A model generated the notes under the pieces. That model ran no database searches and was not told the DNA's origin. It worked only from the letters and a program-made list of their open reading frames with translations. Both the position numbers and the translations under genes were made by a program. From Chitinophaga alhagiae (GTDB taxonomy: Bacteria; Bacteroidota; Bacteroidia; Chitinophagales; Chitinophagaceae), in assembly GCF_003568665.1 (NCBI RefSeq), contig NZ_QXMH01000001.1:620001-684000 (forward strand): a DNA stretch of 64,000 bases, in the 5' to 3' direction. The first letter of the stretch is position 1. Every line of letters starts with the position of its first letter. This document shows, piece by piece, positions 45,567 to 55,641 of the stretch.

Positions 45567-47183
45567 ATGAAACGAATACTATACTTCCTCATCACTACCG
45601 CCGGGTTATGCGCCTGCGGAAAAGATATGTTGAACCTGAACGACCCCGGCAACTTCACCCCGCAGTTGTTCTATAAAACGCAAGCCGATATGGATGCCGC
45701 CGTTATTGGCGCCTACGGCAAACTCCGCGACGTATACAACGGGCATTTTTACTTCTGGGGCGAAATACGGTCAGACAATACCGGTTTTTACAACCCCTCC
45801 ATTGATAAGAACAGCGTAAACCTGCTGATACCGGTACGGGAGAACTACGCCGAAGTAGAGAATTTCTGGAACAGCCTGTACATGGCCATTATAGCCGCCA
45901 ACGCCATACTGGAAAAAGCGGATGGCGCTGTTTATACGGACGAGAACGTGAAGAAACAGCACATTGGCGAAGCGGAAGTGATCAGGGCGCTCGCCTATTT
46001 TTACCTGGCCCGCACCTACGGCGGGTATGCGCTGGACGGTAAATTGCTGGGCGTACCGCTGGTTACCCGGCAGGTGGGCGCGCAAGCGGCCAGGGAAATG
46101 CCCAGGGCCACTTTAGAAGATACCTACAAACTGATCACCGGAGACCTGGCCGATGCCGTGCAAAAACTGCCGGCCACGGCCCCCGGAGACAATGGCGGCC
46201 GTTTCACCGGCGTGTCCGCCCGCGCGCTCCTGGGCAAGGTGTACATGTTCATGGCCGGTTACCCGCTCAACAAGGGCACGGAATATTACGTTAAAGCGGC
46301 GGCCGAGCTGAAGGCCGTAGCCGAAAACTCCGCGCTCAACCTCGTTCCCAGCTACATACAGCTTTTTAATGCGGCGAACAAAAACTCGAAAGAATCGATC
46401 ATTGAAATACAATACCAGTCAGATCTTTCCAACAGAACGGGTAACGCCTTCCAGTCGCAAATGTTGTCCAATGCCGCCGCCGCGGCGCTGGTGCCGGCGG
46501 GCGACGCGGGCAGCGGCGACAACAAGCCCGCTCCCTCCCTCCTCACCGCTTACGCAGCCGGAGACCCACGCAAATCAGTGGCTTTCCGGCCGGGGTATAA
46601 AGATGCCGGCGGCGTTTACCGCAGTGAAGCGTACGGGCATAAATACTGGCAGAAACTGGGTGAAGAAAAATCCAGCGTAGACAATTATCTCAACTGGAAC
46701 ACCAACTGGAAAGAAATGCGCCTCGCGGAAGTATACCTGCTGTATGCCGAAGCATTGGTACGCTCCGGTGGCGACAAAAACGCCGCCCTGCTGTACCTCA
46801 ACAAAATAAGGGAGCGCGCCCGCACTACCAGCAAAGCGGAAGATGTCACCATCGGCGTAATAGAAACGCAATTCCCGGATTGGAACACCGGCAACCCTGA
46901 CGTTACGCTTAAAGATTATGTACTGGCAGACTTTGCATCTGACGAAGCGTTCCTTCTCGCCATCGAAAATGAATCAAGAGTGGAGTTTGCCCTTGAGAAC
47001 AAACGCTGGTACGACCTGGTAAGGACCCAACGCGCACCGCAGATAATGCCGCCCGCGCTGGCCGCAGACGAGAACACGAACGTTACCTGGAACGACCGCG
47101 ATTATGCGCTGCCCATTCCGCAAAACGCCATGCTCACCGCCCCCGGTGCGTTGACGCAAAATGTAGGGTACGTGCAGCTTTAA
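45567..47183 (+). CDS. RagB/SusD-family surface lipoprotein
   Basis: 538 residues. Lipobox GLCAC with Cys17, then GKDMLNLNDPGNFTPQLFY. SusD features: EAEVIRALAYFYLARTYGGY, LLGKVYMFMAG, RLAEVYLLYAEALVRSGGDK, YLNKIRERARTTS and the C-terminal VEFALENKRWYDLVRT, then YALPIPQNAM. It follows susC by 23 bp. It binds the substrate of this locus at the cell surface. Confidence 0.95.
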   Translation: MKRILYFLITTAGLCACGKDMLNLNDPGNFTPQLFYKTQADMDAAVIGAYGKLRDVYNGHFYFWGEIRSDNTGFYNPSIDKNSVNLLIPVRENYAEVENFWNSLYMAIIAANAILEKADGAVYTDENVKKQHIGEAEVIRALAYFYLARTYGGYALDGKLLGVPLVTRQVGAQAAREMPRATLEDTYKLITGDLADAVQKLPATAPGDNGGRFTGVSARALLGKVYMFMAGYPLNKGTEYYVKAAAELKAVAENSALNLVPSYIQLFNAANKNSKESIIEIQYQSDLSNRTGNAFQSQMLSNAAAAALVPAGDAGSGDNKPAPSLLTAYAAGDPRKSVAFRPGYKDAGGVYRSEAYGHKYWQKLGEEKSSVDNYLNWNTNWKEMRLAEVYLLYAEALVRSGGDKNAALLYLNKIRERARTTSKAEDVTIGVIETQFPDWNTGNPDVTLKDYVLADFASDEAFLLAIENESRVEFALENKRWYDLVRTQRAPQIMPPALAADENTNVTWNDRDYALPIPQNAMLTAPGALTQNVGYVQL

Positions 47184-47269
47184 CATCCATTTACAACATA
47201 TATCACCGCCATTGCCGGCGCCTGTAAAGGCGTACTGGCAGGGCGCGCCATTTCAAAAAACAATATCAC

Positions 47270-48562
47270 ATGCATGTATACACGAAACTGACGGTTTTAG
47301 TTACCCTCCTGCTGTGTTGCCGGTACAACCACACCCTTGCGCAGGGAGATGGCTTTATATACAAGAACGGGCAACGCACCTTTGTGTTCGGCAGCTACTA
47401 TCTGCCTGCCGCGGAAGACACGCTGAAAGAAATGACAGACGCCGGGTTCAACCTGTTTTCCTGCAGGAACAGGCAGGAGCTGGACCGGCTGCAAAAGCTC
47501 CATGTGCAGGGCTGGATGTGGGTACACCTGCACAAAGGCGTAACCCCCGAACTGAAAAAAACAGTTGCTGAAAATGCCGGCCACCCGGCGCTGGCCTTGT
47601 GGAGCGGGCCGGATGAACTGGTATGGAACTTTACCGCCCATAGCAAACTGTACCGGAAAGAAGGCATTCATAGCGTAGCGGGCGCATGGAAAAAACTCAC
47701 GCCGGAAGCGCTCGCCTACGGCAGGCAACAGGCCGCCGCATTGCTGCCCAAACTGCAGGAAGCGGCCGCCTATGTGAGAAGCGCGGACAAGGGTAACCGC
47801 CAGATCTGGATGAACGAGGCCGAAGCCAGTGACATGGCGTATGTGGGCGACTATATGAACGCGATAGACATTGCCGGCTGCGACATTTACCCGATCAAGG
47901 CCAACCTCCCCGCCGGCAGCACTGCCCCTCGCAAAGCCATACAGATCATCGGCAAGGCCACCCGCAAATGGACCGCCATCAGCCAGCAAAAACCGGTGTG
48001 GATGGTGCTGCAGGGCTTCTCGTGGAACGAGCTGCTGGCCGTTGAACCGGAGAACGCGGTGGGCAGGCCGGTAGCCTATCCCTCCTTCGAAGAATCGCGC
48101 TTTATGGCGTATGACGCTATTGCCAACGGCGCAGCGGGTATCCTGTATTGGGACATGCGGTACCTCACGTCTGATCCGTTCCGCCAGTCGCTCTACGGCC
48201 TGGCCAGGGAGTTTAAAGCCTTGCAGCCCCTGCTGTCAACCGAGCCCAAACCCGTTACCGTCACCGCCTGGCAGCCGGAATTAAGCGGAGACGACCGCGT
48301 GGCGGCCACAGCACGGCAGTATGGGCGGGACTGGATGGTGGTGATCGTCAATAGCGCGGACACCTCGCAGCTTGCCGCCGTGGTACAGGGCCTTCACCTG
48401 TTGAACGGTCAGCAGCTGGTAGAGCTGTACGGTACGGACGAAGTGCAGGTAAAAAACGGGCAGTTCGTTACCCGGCTGCGCCCCTTCCAGGTGAAAGTGT
48501 TTGCCACCGGCAGAAAATGGGAAACCGCTAATAGAAAAGGCCGCAACTATGCCGGCCAGTAA
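47270..48562 (+). CDS. Secreted glycoside-hydrolase-like TIM-barrel protein, family unassigned
   Basis: 430 residues. Signal peptide 1-25 (YNHTLAQ). The body reads like a GH-type TIM barrel: a YKNGQRTFVFGSYYLP opening as in beta-glycosidases of the GH2/GH42 group, MTDAGFNLFSCRN, HPALALWSGPDE, RQIWMNEAEASDMAYV, IDIAGCDIYPIK, KPVWMVLQGFSWNE, AAGILYWDMRY. A C-terminal beta domain (about 330-420, WMVVIVNSADTSQ, LRPFQVKVF) resembles those of glycosidases. Acidic residues in IWMNEAEA and WSGPDE are possible catalytic sites, which I cannot confirm. It is the first enzyme gene after susD. Confidence 0.6.
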   Translation: MHVYTKLTVLVTLLLCCRYNHTLAQGDGFIYKNGQRTFVFGSYYLPAAEDTLKEMTDAGFNLFSCRNRQELDRLQKLHVQGWMWVHLHKGVTPELKKTVAENAGHPALALWSGPDELVWNFTAHSKLYRKEGIHSVAGAWKKLTPEALAYGRQQAAALLPKLQEAAAYVRSADKGNRQIWMNEAEASDMAYVGDYMNAIDIAGCDIYPIKANLPAGSTAPRKAIQIIGKATRKWTAISQQKPVWMVLQGFSWNELLAVEPENAVGRPVAYPSFEESRFMAYDAIANGAAGILYWDMRYLTSDPFRQSLYGLAREFKALQPLLSTEPKPVTVTAWQPELSGDDRVAATARQYGRDWMVVIVNSADTSQLAAVVQGLHLLNGQQLVELYGTDEVQVKNGQFVTRLRPFQVKVFATGRKWETANRKGRNYAGQ

Positions 48563-48608
48563 ATATTCATGGGCGGCCCGCCCAATGCAACATTAAAACT
48601 CATTCAAG

Positions 48609-51011
48609 ATGACCAAAACCCATCAATATGTACGCATCGGTATATTGGCAGCGGTACTTGCAGCCATTATACCGGCATTTGCCAACCGTTTGGCTGGTAC
48701 GGAACCACCGGTAAACGGCCACGTTGCTGTGACAATTACTGACAACGGCAAAAGCAATTACGCGGGAGTGCTTCCCGCCGCAATAACATCTGTCGATAGC
48801 CACAAAACCGGTTATGTTACTGCAACACCCGCCACAATAACATCCGTCGATAGCCACAAAACCGGTTATGCTACTGCTACACCCGCCGCAATAACACTCG
48901 TCAACAACGGCAAAAGCAATTACGCGGTAGTGCTCCCCGCCGCACCCGCTGCGCAGGAGCAGCGGGCCGCCACCCTGCTGCAGCGGTACATCGAAAAAAT
49001 GTCCGGCTGCCGGCTGCCGGTAGTGACGCAGCTTGCGCCCGGCCAGAAAGGCGTTTTCATCAGGGAAACAGACGGCCTCCTGTATGACGGTTACAGGATC
49101 AACACCCGGCCGGACGGCTCGCTACACATCGAAGGCGGCAAAAGCCGCGGGTGTATTTACGGCGCGGTGCAGATACTGGACAAGTACTTCGGCTGCCGTT
49201 TGTACAGCCCGCGGTACAAAGTGATACCCGCCAGCAAAACCCTGCACCTGCCGGACGTTCACGAGGCAGACTCGTCCGTGAACAACCTCCGTATTGTGTT
49301 TACGATGAACGAATTTAGCAAGGACGAAGACCTGCTGGACTGGCACCGCACTACCAACCGCTTTCCTCCTTTCGCCGATGACTATTACTGCCACACGTTC
49401 ACGCACAGGCTGGTGCCGCCCGATGTTTTTTATGCCAGCCACCCGAAATACTTTGCCGAAATTGGCGGCCAGCGCATCCGCGACCAGCTTTGCATGTCCA
49501 ATCCCGATGTGGTGAAGGAAGTGATCAAACAGCTGAAAAAAGACATACCGCTGCAGCCCGACCGGCTGTATTGGTCCGTCAGCCAGGCAGACGGGCCGTT
49601 GTACTGCCAGTGCGCCCTTTGCAAAAAAGCCATCGAAGAAGAAAAAAGCGTGGCCGGCCCCATTATCCGGTTTGTGAACCAGGTGGCCGCGGAGTTCCCA
49701 GACAAGATCATTTCCACCCTCGCTTATTATTACTCGCTGGTGCCACCCGCGGTCACGAAGCCGCTTGACAATGTGCAGATCATGTACTGCGGGGGAGACC
49801 TTGCCGCGTGGGGCAAAATAGCGAAGCATATTTACGTATGGGATTATGTGGTCAACTATTTCCACTACCAGTGCCCTTATCCCAGCCTCTTCCTCGCCCA
49901 GCCACAAGTGCAGGACCAGGTGAGCAAAGGCGCCAACGAATTTTTCATCCAGGGCAACATAGACTACGGCATGGAGTTCGCCGAGCTGCGTCTCTATCTC
50001 TATTCGCGCATTGCCTGGGACCCCAACATCAACGTATCAGCCACTATCAACGAATTTTTGAAAGGCTACTACGGGCCGGCCGCACCGCACATCCGCCAGT
50101 ATATTGACCTTATCAGCGCCGCATATGAAAAAACCAAACAGGCCAAACCGCTGATCATCAACACGCCCCCTTCCTATTACCAGGATACCTATTTGAGCCC
50201 GGAAAACCTCAAAGCCTACAACACCGCGTTCAACGCAGCCGAGGCGGCCGTAAAAGGCACTGGCGACTTTGCGCGCCACGTACACCTCGCCCGCATGCCG
50301 TTGTATTTCGCAGAAATGGAAATAGCGAAGCACAACATGTATGGCCCCGCCGGCTGGTGGAACTATGCCGGCACGGTCAGGAACAAGCGGCTGGACGGGC
50401 TGCTCAATGATTTCTACAACACCCTTCAACGCGAGGGCATCACCGACATCAACGAGAACAGCTACCGCCTCGAAGACTATAAAAAACATACCCTCTTCAG
50501 CACATCCAACAAAGCCGCCAGGGGCAACCTCGCCTTCCGGGCAAAAGTGAGCGCGGATAAAATGCCGCCCGAAAGGCAGCACCGGTACTACAGCGCCGAC
50601 CTCGGCATGCTGACTGACGGCGCCCGGGGCGATGACGCCACCCGCAACCTGTTCTGGCTCATTTGGCCAGACAAGGAATTTACCCTCACAATAGATCTTG
50701 GCGCGGTGAAAAAGATCTCTTCGGTAGACATGGGAACGCTCTGGCGGGATGGGCCTACCATACCGCCCGCATCGGTTGAATGTTCCGTATCCCGCTTTGC
50801 AGACAGCGGCTTTTCACCCATCGGCACACAAACCTGGCAGAACGGGCAGGAGAAAAAAGGAGAAGCAGACTGGCGATATGTGTATTCTTTCAAAACCGAT
50901 ACGGAAGCGCGATACATTCAACTGAAAATAACCCGGCATGATCTGGCCTTCTCCGGAAGAAAGGCCGGTATGCCCGTCAATACCTACATCGATGAAATAG
51001 AAGTGAGATAA
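48609..51011 (+). CDS. DUF4838 protein with tandem-repeat N-terminus and F5/8 C-terminal domain
   Basis: 800 residues. Signal peptide 1-25 (AIIPAFA). Residues 41-112 are four tandem 18-residue units. Then comes an alpha-glucuronidase/GH20-like N-domain (AAPAAQEQRAATLLQRYIEK; GCIYGAVQILDKYFGCRLYSP, about 105-215), the DUF4838 catalytic-like barrel (about 225-530: FAEIGGQRIRDQLCMSNPDV, WSVSQADGPLYCQCALC, EFFIQGNIDYGMEFAELRLYL), and a C-terminal F5/8 type C-like domain (about 660-800: NLFWLIWPDKEFTLTIDLGA, RYIQLKITRHD). DUF4838 proteins are often encoded in PULs; activity is mostly unproven. It starts 46 bp after the preceding gene. Confidence 0.8.
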   Translation: MTKTHQYVRIGILAAVLAAIIPAFANRLAGTEPPVNGHVAVTITDNGKSNYAGVLPAAITSVDSHKTGYVTATPATITSVDSHKTGYATATPAAITLVNNGKSNYAVVLPAAPAAQEQRAATLLQRYIEKMSGCRLPVVTQLAPGQKGVFIRETDGLLYDGYRINTRPDGSLHIEGGKSRGCIYGAVQILDKYFGCRLYSPRYKVIPASKTLHLPDVHEADSSVNNLRIVFTMNEFSKDEDLLDWHRTTNRFPPFADDYYCHTFTHRLVPPDVFYASHPKYFAEIGGQRIRDQLCMSNPDVVKEVIKQLKKDIPLQPDRLYWSVSQADGPLYCQCALCKKAIEEEKSVAGPIIRFVNQVAAEFPDKIISTLAYYYSLVPPAVTKPLDNVQIMYCGGDLAAWGKIAKHIYVWDYVVNYFHYQCPYPSLFLAQPQVQDQVSKGANEFFIQGNIDYGMEFAELRLYLYSRIAWDPNINVSATINEFLKGYYGPAAPHIRQYIDLISAAYEKTKQAKPLIINTPPSYYQDTYLSPENLKAYNTAFNAAEAAVKGTGDFARHVHLARMPLYFAEMEIAKHNMYGPAGWWNYAGTVRNKRLDGLLNDFYNTLQREGITDINENSYRLEDYKKHTLFSTSNKAARGNLAFRAKVSADKMPPERQHRYYSADLGMLTDGARGDDATRNLFWLIWPDKEFTLTIDLGAVKKISSVDMGTLWRDGPTIPPASVECSVSRFADSGFSPIGTQTWQNGQEKKGEADWRYVYSFKTDTEARYIQLKITRHDLAFSGRKAGMPVNTYIDEIEVR
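48729..48944 (+). repeat. Four in-frame 54-bp tandem repeats inside the DUF4838 gene
   Basis: The units lie at 48729, 48783, 48837 and 48891, each 54 bp (18 codons): VTITDNGKSNYAGVLPAA, ITSVDSHKTGYVTATPAT, ITSVDSHKTGYATATPAA, ITLVNNGKSNYAVVLPAA. The last one is the normal first strand of the domain. Units 2 and 3 are nearly identical DNA, so the expansion is recent. Confidence 0.9.
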
Positions 51012-51026
51012 CGAAAATACCATTTC

Positions 51027-53711
51027 ATGCACACACACCGTAAACTGATACTGCTGCCGGCGCTCATTGCCCTGATCATCAGCAGCTGCGGCACCCGCAG
51101 GGGCCTCGAAGGTTTTACCTACACGGAAACCTTTCATCCGCGCGAGCACATTGTACGCAACGATTTTGATTTTGACGGTTATACTGACCACTGGCATAGC
51201 ACGCACCAGCAATGGAGCAGGTACGGCAACCTGTTCAAGACCCTTTCGGCGGCACCGGAAAAAGCCGTTCTGCGCAGCAAGCTGGATATAGCGGATGACC
51301 TCGGCGTACCCGGCCTTTTTATGCAGGAGGGTTTTCTGGACGAGCTGCAGGCCGCCCCTTATGCCGTGCTCGACCAGCCCGGCCTGCAACAGCTGGAAGA
51401 TTCGCTGCAGCAAAACAACGCACTGGTCATTACCACGTCCGCTGCTGAAACGGGGCAGGCGCTAGAAAAGAAATTCAATGATAACAGCGAGGCACTGCAG
51501 TTCATTGCCAGCCATACCAGCGGCAGCGCACGGGTAAATGCCTATATGCTGAAGAACGGCAGCCGCCGGCTGTTCGTGATCTCAGCGCCCAACATCGGTC
51601 TTGCCCGCAAAGTGCAACAACTGACCGCCGCTACCATGGCATTGCTGAAAGACTACGACCTGCACCGCGGCTGGTTCGGCGCGCAAACGCTTTACAACAG
51701 CGTTACCTGCTCGCCCGGCCACCCGCTGGAGGTGATCGGTAAAGGTATGAACGAAGGTAACAGCTGGTTCGTGTTCGACGGCTATATGGAGTTCCTGTCT
51801 AAAAACGAACTGCGGGAGTGGATGGGAAAAGTGACGCTGCCGGTAGTGACGGACGTTGGCGTAGCCGGCCCGTTCCCCGCCATATTCGGCTGCGAGAACT
51901 ATGACAGCCTGCAGGTGCAGGCCATGAACGGGCCTGAGTGGTGGGTAACTTACGCGCACAGCAAAAAAGGCTATGCCTTCCGGAAAGTGTACGACACCCT
52001 GGCTGATGCCGCTCAACTGCCGTATGACGGGTATTTTGCCACCGAGGGCGACAAGGAATGGATAGACCATGACAGCATCCCGTTCGTATACACTACCGGC
52101 CTGCTGGAATCCGGCGCAGTACCCAGCATGGTACTGTTTCATCCCAAGGGCGCACCCTTGTCTGACGCCGCGCTGTGGAAAGCCATACTCGACCGGCGGG
52201 GCGTAGCCGTGCTGGCGGAAGGCAAAATGATGGGCCCGGCCGGTTACCGGCATGCGCTGGATATGCTGTTGCTCGACCGCGTGTTCCTCGAAAAGTACTT
52301 TGGTGACCAGGTGAACATCGAAGCCGCTGTAGAGGGGTATAACCTGAACATAACCCTCAGGAGCATCTCTCCGCAGGAAATTTCAGGTACGCTTGACCTG
52401 CGGCTGCCGGGCGGGCTGAAAACAATGGGCGATACCATAACGCCCGTACAGATACCCGCCGGCGGCACCAAACGCCTCTCCTTCCGCCTGCAGCCGGAAG
52501 CCGCCGCCATGGGTGCCGCGAACCCTATTGCGGTGCATTACAAATGGGGGAACACACAAAAAAGCACGCTCGCCATGCTTGACCTGCCGCCCGCCATTTC
52601 CGTGCACCGCCTGCTGTACGGGCATACACCGGTAGTCACCTACCCCGTTGCCATCCATAACTTCAGTAAAGACACGGCCTTTCCGGTTACTGTTACAGTA
52701 ATAGACAGCACACAACCCGCCCGCCCCGTATTCGAAGCGCAGCAAAACTGTACCACGGCCACCTCGCAGTTCAGCAACCTGCAATTCGACCTGAAAGTAC
52801 CGGCAGGCAATTATACCGTAAAGGTGACCGCACTGGGCACGGAAACCACCAGTCAACTGGGCGTAGGCGCCGCCGCTGGCACAGCAACACTGACGGAGGC
52901 CGACCTCAACAACGACGGCATTAATGAATACATGCTGGAGAACGACAGCGTAAAAGTCACGCTGCTGGCCACCGGCGCGCGCATCATCGAATACATCGTC
53001 AAAGAGAAGGAAGACAATGTGCTGTTCAAGCTCTGGCCGGACAAACCGGTGGATGACCGGCGCCCATTCAGGAAGCAGGAGTTTTACCCCTACGGGGGCT
53101 TTGAAGATTTCCTTGGCCAGCCCAGCATTGAAACTGGGAAAAACTACGATGTCACGGTCCTGAAAAAAGAGGGGGACTATGTACAGGTAAAAATGACGGC
53201 CGACTACTACGGCAACAAACTTGAGAAAATATATACCCTGTATGGCAACTCTCCTTTAGTGGAAGCGCGCTTTGCCCTTACGTTTAAAAATCCCGAGCTT
53301 AAGATGCTGGGCCCCCAGCCCATGCTGGCGCTGGGCAAAGCGCATGGGCCGGAAGACGTGCATATTTTCCCCGACCGCGAAGGGCTGCGCGAGTTGACGA
53401 TGGACCCGGCAAAGTATTATGGCAGGGTATTCTTTCCCCGTGAAGGGTGGAACGCGGCATATGACCGTAAAGAAGATATTACTTTCGTAGGGGCCTTCCC
53501 GGTAGATCAGCCAATTTTCCTGCATCTGTGGATGAACCACCCCTCCAACCCCGGCTCCCATTATTTCTATTCGGAAATGCAGCCGTGGGTACGCATCTAC
53601 CAGAAAAGCACCATGTATTTTTCATATTACCTGTGGGCTTCCGCCGGGCCGTGGCAGCGCGGCGTGGCGGCATTGCGCGGCAGGAACCTTGTAACCGTCA
53701 GCCGCCACTGA
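51027..53711 (+). CDS. Large secreted lipoprotein of unknown family
   Basis: 894 residues. Lipobox LIISSC with Cys21. I do not recognise the family. The N-terminal 420 residues are alpha-beta (NALVITTSAAETGQALEKKF, LFVISAPNIGLARKVQQL, VVTDVGVAGPFPAIFGCEN, GVAVLAEGKMMGPAGYRHAL), and include a segment resembling a glycosyl-hydrolase-associated fold. The middle (about 440-620) has Ig-like strands (YPVAIHNFSKDTAFPVTVTV). The C-terminal 270 residues start after DLNNDGINEYML and look like a carbohydrate-processing beta-sandwich (YPYGGFEDFLGQPS, GPQPMLALGKAHGPEDVHIF). It starts 15 bp after the DUF4838 gene. Confidence 0.7.
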   Translation: MHTHRKLILLPALIALIISSCGTRRGLEGFTYTETFHPREHIVRNDFDFDGYTDHWHSTHQQWSRYGNLFKTLSAAPEKAVLRSKLDIADDLGVPGLFMQEGFLDELQAAPYAVLDQPGLQQLEDSLQQNNALVITTSAAETGQALEKKFNDNSEALQFIASHTSGSARVNAYMLKNGSRRLFVISAPNIGLARKVQQLTAATMALLKDYDLHRGWFGAQTLYNSVTCSPGHPLEVIGKGMNEGNSWFVFDGYMEFLSKNELREWMGKVTLPVVTDVGVAGPFPAIFGCENYDSLQVQAMNGPEWWVTYAHSKKGYAFRKVYDTLADAAQLPYDGYFATEGDKEWIDHDSIPFVYTTGLLESGAVPSMVLFHPKGAPLSDAALWKAILDRRGVAVLAEGKMMGPAGYRHALDMLLLDRVFLEKYFGDQVNIEAAVEGYNLNITLRSISPQEISGTLDLRLPGGLKTMGDTITPVQIPAGGTKRLSFRLQPEAAAMGAANPIAVHYKWGNTQKSTLAMLDLPPAISVHRLLYGHTPVVTYPVAIHNFSKDTAFPVTVTVIDSTQPARPVFEAQQNCTTATSQFSNLQFDLKVPAGNYTVKVTALGTETTSQLGVGAAAGTATLTEADLNNDGINEYMLENDSVKVTLLATGARIIEYIVKEKEDNVLFKLWPDKPVDDRRPFRKQEFYPYGGFEDFLGQPSIETGKNYDVTVLKKEGDYVQVKMTADYYGNKLEKIYTLYGNSPLVEARFALTFKNPELKMLGPQPMLALGKAHGPEDVHIFPDREGLRELTMDPAKYYGRVFFPREGWNAAYDRKEDITFVGAFPVDQPIFLHLWMNHPSNPGSHYFYSEMQPWVRIYQKSTMYFSYYLWASAGPWQRGVAALRGRNLVTVSRH

Positions 53712-53729
53712 CCGCTAAAATTATCGATC

Positions 53730-55631
53730 ATGCATTACCCGACAATAACGACATATATAGCGTGCGTCTGCCGCCTCCTTTGCACCACCATCATCCTGGC
53801 CTTGCCGGCCAGCGCGCAGCAGCCGGCAAAAACCGGGCAGCTCACCATTGCGGATATCAGGCTGGATTACCCCAGCCCCAATATCCCCTACTATCACTTC
53901 AAAGCTGCATTGCAATTGCCGTACCCGTCCATCATCGAAGTGGAGGCCGCCATTGACGGCAAGCCGCTGCGGGCCACCGATCTGCGGAAAACAGATGGCC
54001 TGGAAACGCCGGCGCGCCCGCCCATAGCGGCCCGGTCTCCCTCCGGCTACAGCATGGCGCAAGACGGGTCTGTGTATGAGCAACCCCAGGTAATTGGCTG
54101 GGCACGGTGGGAACCCGGCAAAACCTATACCGTGAGCCTTACGGTGCGGTTAAAGAAAACCGCCCATGCGTCGAAAGACGATGTGGTGCTCTCCGCCGTC
54201 AAAACACTGCGGGCGCCCGCCGGCCCCGCCGTGTTCAGCACACAATGGAAAAACTACAAAGCCCTGGTGGTGAGCGAAACAGCCGGCATCAGCAGGACCA
54301 ACGAGCCCGTGAAAGCCCTGCTGGCGTTTTACCCTGATGAGCAGCACGGGCTCGTGAAAGAAATACGGGTAGTGGCCATAGACCCCGTAACACATGCGGC
54401 CACCGAAGTAAGCTCGCAGGTATTTGATGTACAACAACACCTGCAGCAAGACGACCGCGCGCCGGACAAGAACGGCAAACCCACACGCGCCGTTCCGCTA
54501 TGGCTGCCCACCGTTACCGCACAGGTTGCTTTCCCCGCCACCGTGCCCGCCCGGCAAAGCCGCGTATACCTCATCTACTACAACAACGCCAAGGCGCCCG
54601 CGCCGGGTTATGACAGCGATCTGCAAACGACCGGCAAAATGCCCGGGCTGCAGGTACGGAACAACACGTTCTCGCTCACGCTCCACCCCAAATCCGGCCA
54701 CCTCGATGAAGTGAAGCTGAACAGCCTGCCGCAGGCGCCGCTGTTCCACCACCTGGAAACCAACGGCGCCATACACTGGAACCCCGACGTGTATATTCCC
54801 CCCCGGCCATGGACGCATACTTCGGACTGGTCTCCCCCGGCCAATATGCGCTCGGTAACCGGCCCGGTCATTACCCAAAGCGAAATGTGGGGCCCTATGC
54901 CCCAGGTGCCGGAAGTAGATGCATCCGTACGGTACGAGTTTTTCCCCGGCGTGCCTTATTTCATTGCCAGCACGTCCATGCGCATCAACAAAACCGTGAA
55001 CTGCCTTGCCCTGCGCAACGCGGAAATGGTGTTCAAGCGTGAATTGATCACACATGCCGCCTGGTACGATGTGATCAGGGATACCGTCATTACCTGCGAT
55101 GTGCAGCACATGCCCGACCTTACCGACCTCAAGATGGAAGCCGATGTGCCGTGGATCGCTTTTTATAACGAGCACACCCGCATCGGCTTTGCGGGCATAC
55201 AGCTCGAATATGCCAACGCCGGCCTTGAATCCGACCCCCGGTTGCTGAACCCGTTCTTTTACATCACCGCCGGCCCGTGGATCTACTGGGCACGCGGGCT
55301 TTCCCACACTTATCTTTCTTCCAACATGCAACAGGTAGTACCCGCCATGAAAGGCAGCATGTTCTCAGAAAAATGGGCCTACCTCGTGTACCGCACCAAC
55401 GAAGGCGGCACGCCTTACGCCGCCGTGCAGGCATGGCAAAAACGCCTCACACACCCGCTGCGCCTGCAACTGGTGGAAGAAGTAGACCAACGTGTGTCCC
55501 GTACGCTCGAAGAAGTGTACATGAACAATGGCAAAAGCGGGTGGGAAGGCAGGCAAAACAAAAAATCGCACGAAGCCGTGAAAGACAGCACCCATACCAT
55601 AGACACCGCACCCAGCGAATTTTTTGACTAA
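53730..55631 (+). CDS. Secreted protein of unknown family, 633 aa
   Basis: Signal peptide 1-30 (ALPASAQ). I do not recognise the family. The first third has Ig-like strands (PYYHFKAALQLPYPSIIEVE, WEPGKTYTVSLTVRLKK). The last half resembles a beta-sandwich sugar-binding or mutarotase-like domain: NTFSLTLHPKSGHLDEVKLN, VRYEFFPGVPYFIASTSMRI, LRNAEMVFKRELITHAAWYD, IGFAGIQLEYANAG. This half recalls the C-terminal half of the preceding protein, which suggests the two are partners or distant relatives. It begins 19 bp after that gene and overlaps no other start. Confidence 0.68.
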   Translation: MHYPTITTYIACVCRLLCTTIILALPASAQQPAKTGQLTIADIRLDYPSPNIPYYHFKAALQLPYPSIIEVEAAIDGKPLRATDLRKTDGLETPARPPIAARSPSGYSMAQDGSVYEQPQVIGWARWEPGKTYTVSLTVRLKKTAHASKDDVVLSAVKTLRAPAGPAVFSTQWKNYKALVVSETAGISRTNEPVKALLAFYPDEQHGLVKEIRVVAIDPVTHAATEVSSQVFDVQQHLQQDDRAPDKNGKPTRAVPLWLPTVTAQVAFPATVPARQSRVYLIYYNNAKAPAPGYDSDLQTTGKMPGLQVRNNTFSLTLHPKSGHLDEVKLNSLPQAPLFHHLETNGAIHWNPDVYIPPRPWTHTSDWSPPANMRSVTGPVITQSEMWGPMPQVPEVDASVRYEFFPGVPYFIASTSMRINKTVNCLALRNAEMVFKRELITHAAWYDVIRDTVITCDVQHMPDLTDLKMEADVPWIAFYNEHTRIGFAGIQLEYANAGLESDPRLLNPFFYITAGPWIYWARGLSHTYLSSNMQQVVPAMKGSMFSEKWAYLVYRTNEGGTPYAAVQAWQKRLTHPLRLQLVEEVDQRVSRTLEEVYMNNGKSGWEGRQNKKSHEAVKDSTHTIDTAPSEFFD

Positions 55632-55641
55632 ACAAGCAGAT

